From: Sphingomonas lacusdianchii
GTDB taxonomy: Bacteria > Pseudomonadota > Alphaproteobacteria > Sphingomonadales > Sphingomonadaceae
DNA: 64,000 bases
Assembly (NCBI RefSeq): GCF_022664395.1
Contig: NZ_JAKRET010000007.1
Span: 62,001 to 126,000, forward strand
Direction of reading: 5' to 3'
Shown: positions 60,424 through 64,000 of the stretch, piece by piece
Layout of the letters: every line of letters begins with the position of its first letter
Numbering within the stretch: position 1 is the stretch's first letter
Translations under genes and position numbers: made by a program
Notes under the pieces: generated by a model
Database searches by the model: none
Seen by the model: the letters and a program-made list of their open reading frames with translations, nothing else
Told to the model about the DNA's origin: nothing

Positions 60424-62001
60424 TCAGAATTTGAGCGGCATCACCGTCTTCACGCCCGGCAGGGCACGGACCTTCGCGACCAGTTCGGGCGTCACCGCTT
60501 CATCGACCGACAACAGCACCACCGCTTCGCCACCGGCATCGCGGCGACCGAGGTGGAAGGTGCCGATATTGACGCCCGCCTCGCCCAGCGTCGTGCCGAT
60601 GCGACCGATGAAGCCGGGCGCATCCTCGTTGACGACGTACAGCATGTGACCGGCCAGATCGGCCTCGACCTTGATGCCGAACAGTTCGACCAGACGCGGC
60701 TGCGCGTTGCCGAACAGCGTGCCTGCGACCGACCGTTCGCCCGCATCGGTCTTGAGCGATACGCGGACCAGCGTGTGGTAATCGCCCTCGCGGTCGTTGC
60801 GCACTTCGCGCACCTCGATGCCGCGTTCCTTGGCGAGGAACGGGGCGTTGACCATGTTCACCGTGTCCGACTGGACGCGGAGGAACCCGGCCAGCACCGC
60901 GCCGACGATCGGCTTCTGGTTCAGCTCGGCGGCGGCGCCTTCGCTATGCACCGACACCCGGGCGATGACGCCGGTCGTCAGCTGCCCGACCAGCGAGCCG
61001 AGCTTTTCGGCGAGCGCCATGTACGGCTTGAGGCGCGGCGCCTCCTCGGCCGACAGCGACGGCATGTTGAGCGCGTTGGTGACGCCGCCCGAGACGAGGA
61101 AGTCGGCCATCTGCTCCGCGACCTGGATCGCGACATTGACCTGCGCCTCGCTGGTCGACGCGCCCAGATGCGGGGTCGAGATGAAGTTCGGCGTGCCGAA
61201 CAGCGGCGATTCCTTCGCCGGTTCCTGCACGAACACGTCGAGCGCCGCACCCGCGACATGACCGCTGTCGAGCGCGGCCTTGAGCGCGACCTCATCGATC
61301 AGCCCGCCGCGCGCGCAGTTGATGATCCGCACGCCCTTCTTGGTCTTGGCGATATTTTCCGCCGACAGGATGTTGCGGGTCTGGTCGGTCAGCGGGGTGT
61401 GCAGCGTGATGAAGTCGGCCCGCGCCAGCAGTTGGTCCAGCTCGACCTTCTCGACGCCGATCTCGATCGCGCGCTCCGGCGACAGGAACGGATCGAAGGC
61501 GATGACCTTCATCTTCAGGCCCTGCGCGCGGTCGGCGACGATCGAGCCGATATTGCCGGCCCCGATCAGGCCCAGCGTCTTGGCGGTCAGCTCGACGCCC
61601 ATGAAGCGGTTCTTTTCCCACTTGCCCGCCTGGGTCGAGGCATCGGCCTCGGGCAGCTGGCGGGCGAGCGCAAACATCAGCGCGATGGCATGTTCGGCGG
61701 TGGTGATCGAATTGCCGAACGGGGTGTTCATCACGACGACACCGGCGGCCGATGCCGCGGGAATGTCGACGTTATCGACACCGATACCTGCGCGACCGAC
61801 GACCTTGAGGTTCTTGGCGGCGTCGAGGATCGCCTTGGTGACCTTGGTCGAGCTGCGAATGGCGAGGCCGTCATAGTCGCCGATGATCGCCATCAGCTCT
61901 TCGGGGGTCTTGCCGGTGATTTCGTCCACCTCGACCCCGCGTTCGCGGAAGATCTGGGCGGCCTTGGGGTCCATTTTGTCGGAAATCAGAACTTTAGGCA
62001 T
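60424..62001 (-). CDS. serA: D-3-phosphoglycerate dehydrogenase
   Basis: SerA oxidises 3-phosphoglycerate, the first step of serine synthesis. The protein has 525 residues, the long form. The substrate domain starts MPKVLISDKMDP. The NAD fold LGLIGAGNIGSIVADRAQGL is followed by the catalytic residues in NCARGGLIDEVAL (Arg), and HLGASTSEAQ (His). The ASB domain (about 320-450) and a C-terminal ACT domain (HMLYVVNEDAPGFIGRIGTTLGEAGVNIGTF) allow serine feedback. serC lies upstream across a repeat element. Confidence 0.97.
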   Translation of the reverse strand: MPKVLISDKMDPKAAQIFRERGVEVDEITGKTPEELMAIIGDYDGLAIRSSTKVTKAILDAAKNLKVVGRAGIGVDNVDIPAASAAGVVVMNTPFGNSITTAEHAIALMFALARQLPEADASTQAGKWEKNRFMGVELTAKTLGLIGAGNIGSIVADRAQGLKMKVIAFDPFLSPERAIEIGVEKVELDQLLARADFITLHTPLTDQTRNILSAENIAKTKKGVRIINCARGGLIDEVALKAALDSGHVAGAALDVFVQEPAKESPLFGTPNFISTPHLGASTSEAQVNVAIQVAEQMADFLVSGGVTNALNMPSLSAEEAPRLKPYMALAEKLGSLVGQLTTGVIARVSVHSEGAAAELNQKPIVGAVLAGFLRVQSDTVNMVNAPFLAKERGIEVREVRNDREGDYHTLVRVSLKTDAGERSVAGTLFGNAQPRLVELFGIKVEADLAGHMLYVVNEDAPGFIGRIGTTLGEAGVNIGTFHLGRRDAGGEAVVLLSVDEAVTPELVAKVRALPGVKTVMPLKF

Positions 62002-62017
62002 GTCGGATTCCTTACCT

Positions 62018-62125
62018 CCCTCTCCCCTTCAGGGGAGAGGGCCGGGGAGAGGGGAAGTCGGGGAGCAGGCGGAGAGGTTGGGCGACAGCCCCTCTCCCAA
62101 CCCTCTCCCCTGAAGGGGAGAGGGC
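62018..62125. repeat. CCCTCTCCCC repeat element between serC and serA
   Basis: CCCTCTCCCCTTCAGGGG (from 62018) is repeated in full as its inverse, CCCCTGAAGGGGAGAGGG, at the right end. CCGGGGAGAGGGG and CCCCTCTCCCAACC lie between. The whole can form a rod-like structure of more than 40 base pairs. It lies 16 bases upstream of the serA start, so it may separate or modulate translation of serA. Confidence 0.85.
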
Positions 62126-62126
62126 T

Positions 62127-63257
62127 TTATGCCGCCTTGGCGGTCGCGTAGGCCCAGTCGAGCCATGGTCCGAGCGCCTCGATATCCGCCGTATCGACGG
62201 TCGCGCCGCACCAGATGCGCAGGCCTGCCGGAGCGTCGCGGTATCCTGCGACGTCATATGCCGCACCTTCGGCTTCGAGCAGCGATGCCATTTTCTTGAT
62301 GAGCGCCTCGTCGGCCCCCTCGACGGTCAAACAGACGCTGGTCGTCGACCGGGTCGCCGGATCGGCAGCGAGATGACCCAGCCAGTCGCGCTCGGCGACA
62401 ATCCTGTCGAGCGCGGCGGCATTGGCGTCGCTGCGCGCGATCAGGCCGTTTTCGCCCAACGACTTGCCCCATTCGAGGCTGAAGATCGCATCCTCGACAG
62501 CCAGCATCGACGGGGTATTGATCGTCTCGCCCTTGAAGATGCCTTCGGTCAGCTTGCCCTTCGACACCAGCCGGAAGACCTTGGGCAGCGGCCAGGCGGG
62601 GGTGTAGGTTTCGAGCCGCTCGACGGCGCGCGGGCCGAGGATCAGCACGCCATGCGCGCCCTCGCCGCCCAGCACCTTCTGCCAGCTGAACGTGGCGACG
62701 TCGATCTTCGCCCAGTCGATGTCATAGGCGAACACGCCCGAGGTCGCATCGGCGAACGACAGTCCTTCGCGGTCGGCGGGAATGAAATCGGCATTCGGCA
62801 CGCGCACACCGCTGGTGGTGCCGTTCCAGGTGAACAGGACGTCGTTGGTCCAGTCGATCGCGGTCAGGTCGGGCAGCTGGCCGTAATCGGCGCGCACGAC
62901 GGTCGGATCGATCTTGAGCTGCTTGACCGCGTCGGTCACCCAGCCCTCGCCGAAGCTTTCCCACGCCAGCGCAGTGACCGGGCGGGCGCCCAGCATCGTC
63001 CACATCGCCATTTCGAACGCGCCGGTGTCGGAACCGGGAACGATGCCGATGCGATGGGTGTCGGGAAGCTTCAGCAGTTCGCGCATCAGGTCGATGCAAT
63101 ATTGCAGACGCTGCTTGCCGATCTTCGAGCGGTGCGACCGGCCGAGGCTGACGGGATTGAGGCGGTCGGCGGACCAGCCCGGCGGCTTGGCGCAGGGGCC
63201 GGACGAAAAATAGGGACGCGCAGGGGTCGTCGCCGGCTTAGGCGGAAGATCAGTCAT
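62127..63257 (-). CDS. serC: Phosphoserine aminotransferase
   Basis: SerC transaminates 3-phosphohydroxypyruvate to phosphoserine, the second step of serine synthesis. The 376-residue PLP enzyme starts MTDLPPKPATTPARPYFSSGPCAKPPGW. PLP is bound by Lys in DVATFSWQKVLGGEGAHG. IVPGSDTGAFEMAMW binds the phosphate, and ADATSGVFAYDIDW carries the ring-stacking Asp partner. It belongs to the alphaproteobacterial SerC branch, longer than E. coli SerC and closer to the methanosarcinal type. It heads the serC-serA(-hisZ) set. Confidence 0.96.
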   Translation of the reverse strand: MTDLPPKPATTPARPYFSSGPCAKPPGWSADRLNPVSLGRSHRSKIGKQRLQYCIDLMRELLKLPDTHRIGIVPGSDTGAFEMAMWTMLGARPVTALAWESFGEGWVTDAVKQLKIDPTVVRADYGQLPDLTAIDWTNDVLFTWNGTTSGVRVPNADFIPADREGLSFADATSGVFAYDIDWAKIDVATFSWQKVLGGEGAHGVLILGPRAVERLETYTPAWPLPKVFRLVSKGKLTEGIFKGETINTPSMLAVEDAIFSLEWGKSLGENGLIARSDANAAALDRIVAERDWLGHLAADPATRSTTSVCLTVEGADEALIKKMASLLEAEGAAYDVAGYRDAPAGLRIWCGATVDTADIEALGPWLDWAYATAKAA

Positions 63258-63401
63258 GTCAGTCTCTCCTCACAGAGAGCACGCGCTGCGTTGGGACAGC
63301 GTGGCCCGCCGCGGGCATTAGCGGCGTCGTTGCCGCGATACAACCCATGTTGTTGCGAATGTCGGCGACTATGCGCACGATCATTGCCGGAACCGGCGAC
63401 T

Positions 63402-63427
63402 GGAACCGGATGCGACCCTGCCGCGTT
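63402..63427 (+). promoter_or_regulatory. EcfG-type general stress promoter
   Basis: GGAAC (63402-63406) and CGTT (63424-63427) are spaced by 17 bases, an exact match to the consensus for the alphaproteobacterial general stress sigma factor. The predicted start of transcription is near 63434, only about 7 bases before the ATG of the response regulator, giving a very short leader. Confidence 0.65.
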
Positions 63428-63440
63428 GCCACCGGTTAAT

Positions 63441-63887
63441 ATGTCCCATGCGTACGCTTCTTCGCCCACTGTCCTGATCGTCGAGGACGAGATGCTGGTC
63501 GCGATCGACCTTGAAGCGTCGCTCGAGGAACATGGCTATCGTCCCGTCGGCATTGCTGCCGATATGACAGGGGCGATGGAGCTCGCGACGGCGCGGCCCG
63601 ATGTCGCCTTGGTCGATTGCAATCTGCGCGACGGGCCGACCGGCCCGATGATCGGGCGGTTGCTGGGCCGCAACTATGGCACGACGGTCATTTTTCTGAC
63701 CGCCAACCCCAATTTGCTAGACGATGGCATCGACGGCGCGCTCGGTGTCGTGTCGAAGCCTTGCGGATATGATTCGGTCGGGCGGATCGTCGATTTCGCG
63801 GTGCGGGCGCGCGGCGGCGACCTGTCCGAACCGCCACTCGGCATCAAGCTGTTCGGCGCGCCGTCGCAACTGCGCGCGATCGCTTAA
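63441..63887 (+). CDS. Single-domain response regulator
   Basis: From ATG 63441 the protein has 148 residues. The longer open frame upstream is antisense to serC. It is a lone CheY-like receiver: acidic pocket E15/D16 in VLIVEDEMLV, phospho-acceptor Asp59 in ALVDCNLRDGP, switch Thr87 in FLTANP and Lys106 in SKPCGYDSV. No output domain follows; the last 25 residues are a variable tail. Such stand-alone receivers pair with HWE or HisKA_2 kinases in stress phosphorelays. The EcfG-type promoter directly upstream supports a stress role. Confidence 0.9.
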   Translation: MSHAYASSPTVLIVEDEMLVAIDLEASLEEHGYRPVGIAADMTGAMELATARPDVALVDCNLRDGPTGPMIGRLLGRNYGTTVIFLTANPNLLDDGIDGALGVVSKPCGYDSVGRIVDFAVRARGGDLSEPPLGIKLFGAPSQLRAIA

Positions 63888-63958
63888 GCCGCGGTTCAGC
63901 GCGCCTCGGCAACAGGCGGCGTTGACCCGTGTCCGGCCGTTGGCCGATAAGGACTTTG

Positions 63959-64000
63959 ATGAAGCACGCGCTGGGCGGCATCGCTGCCGCCATTTTCCTG
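63959..64000 (+). CDS. Start of an exported protein, cut by the window end
   Basis: ATG 63959 follows AAGGA (63949-63953). Only 14 codons are visible (MKHALGGIAAAIFL), which look like the beginning of a signal peptide or membrane anchor. Nothing can be said about the mature protein. Confidence 0.5.
   Translation, partial: MKHALGGIAAAIFL

Noticed and set aside
62373..63440. Upstream extension of the response regulator frame
   Set aside because: It is antisense to serC; the receiver domain begins directly after the ATG at 63441.

Overview
The window is high-GC chromosomal DNA from an alphaproteobacterium, most probably a Sphingomonas-like member of the Sphingomonadales. The evidence is gene content and style. 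There is an archaeal-type class I lysyl-tRNA synthetase, an HWE-family histidine kinase and a MucR-type regulator. RNase E carries a long acidic insertion in its S1 domain. EcfG-type promoters (GGAAC-N16/17-CGTT) are present, and short palindromic repeats of the 'CCCCAGC...GCTGGGG' type are scattered between genes. Almost everything is housekeeping or ordinary accessory sequence. There is no prophage, no CRISPR array and no intact insertion sequence; one IS5-type transposase survives as a wreck.

Layout. 1-5107: end of a DsbA-like protein, smc and argG. 5150-8812: two large polytopic membrane proteins that look like GT-C glycosyltransferases, plus a small protein. 8952-15189 (minus strand): a FemAB-like protein, an sseA-metC-mscS set with overlapping stop/start codons, and an iron-sulfur photolyase. 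15210-19387: queF, then a glycosyltransferase/six-hairpin fusion followed by a GH130 phosphorylase. 19569-25590: glpX, two small cysteine-containing proteins, a YciE-type ferritin-like protein, a HisN-type phosphatase, an outer-membrane phospholipase A, a periplasmic peroxiredoxin and a diguanylate cyclase. 25591-32248: a sigma54-like promoter before a 34-residue ORF, a FAD-dependent dehydrogenase, a DUF3772 mechanosensitive channel with a dienelactone hydrolase, and mrp with a CoA-binding protein.

32363-38648: hflK-hflC-degP (membrane and envelope protein quality control), a HerA-like ATPase and an AraC-type regulator. 38723-39149: the IS5 remnant. 39355-42082: lolA, a candidate 6S RNA with its own promoter and terminator, xth and ribA. 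42083-48909: a cytochrome c, an SGNH hydrolase, a GntR regulator, an extensin-like lipoprotein, a LOG-family protein, lysS, a bestrophin and a small soluble protein. 48982-58283: a DinG/XPD-type helicase with sixA, then an AmiC-type amidase divergent from rne, and an HWE kinase. 58554-63257: a MucR-like regulator and serC-serA-hisZ (serine synthesis plus the first step of histidine synthesis). The window ends with a single-domain response regulator behind a clean EcfG-type promoter and the first codons of an exported protein.

The least explained pieces are four. (1) The glycosyltransferase-GH130 pair at 15801-19387 may make and recycle a mannose-type glycan. (2) A near-consensus -24/-12 promoter with a palindrome precedes the 34-residue ORF at 25650-25850. 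(3) The structured RNA at about 40028-40188 is unassigned. (4) Several families of intergenic palindromic repeats occur, including a nested three-hairpin element. Start codons were moved inward from the longest open frame wherever a ribosome-binding site, signal peptide or family length argued for it.
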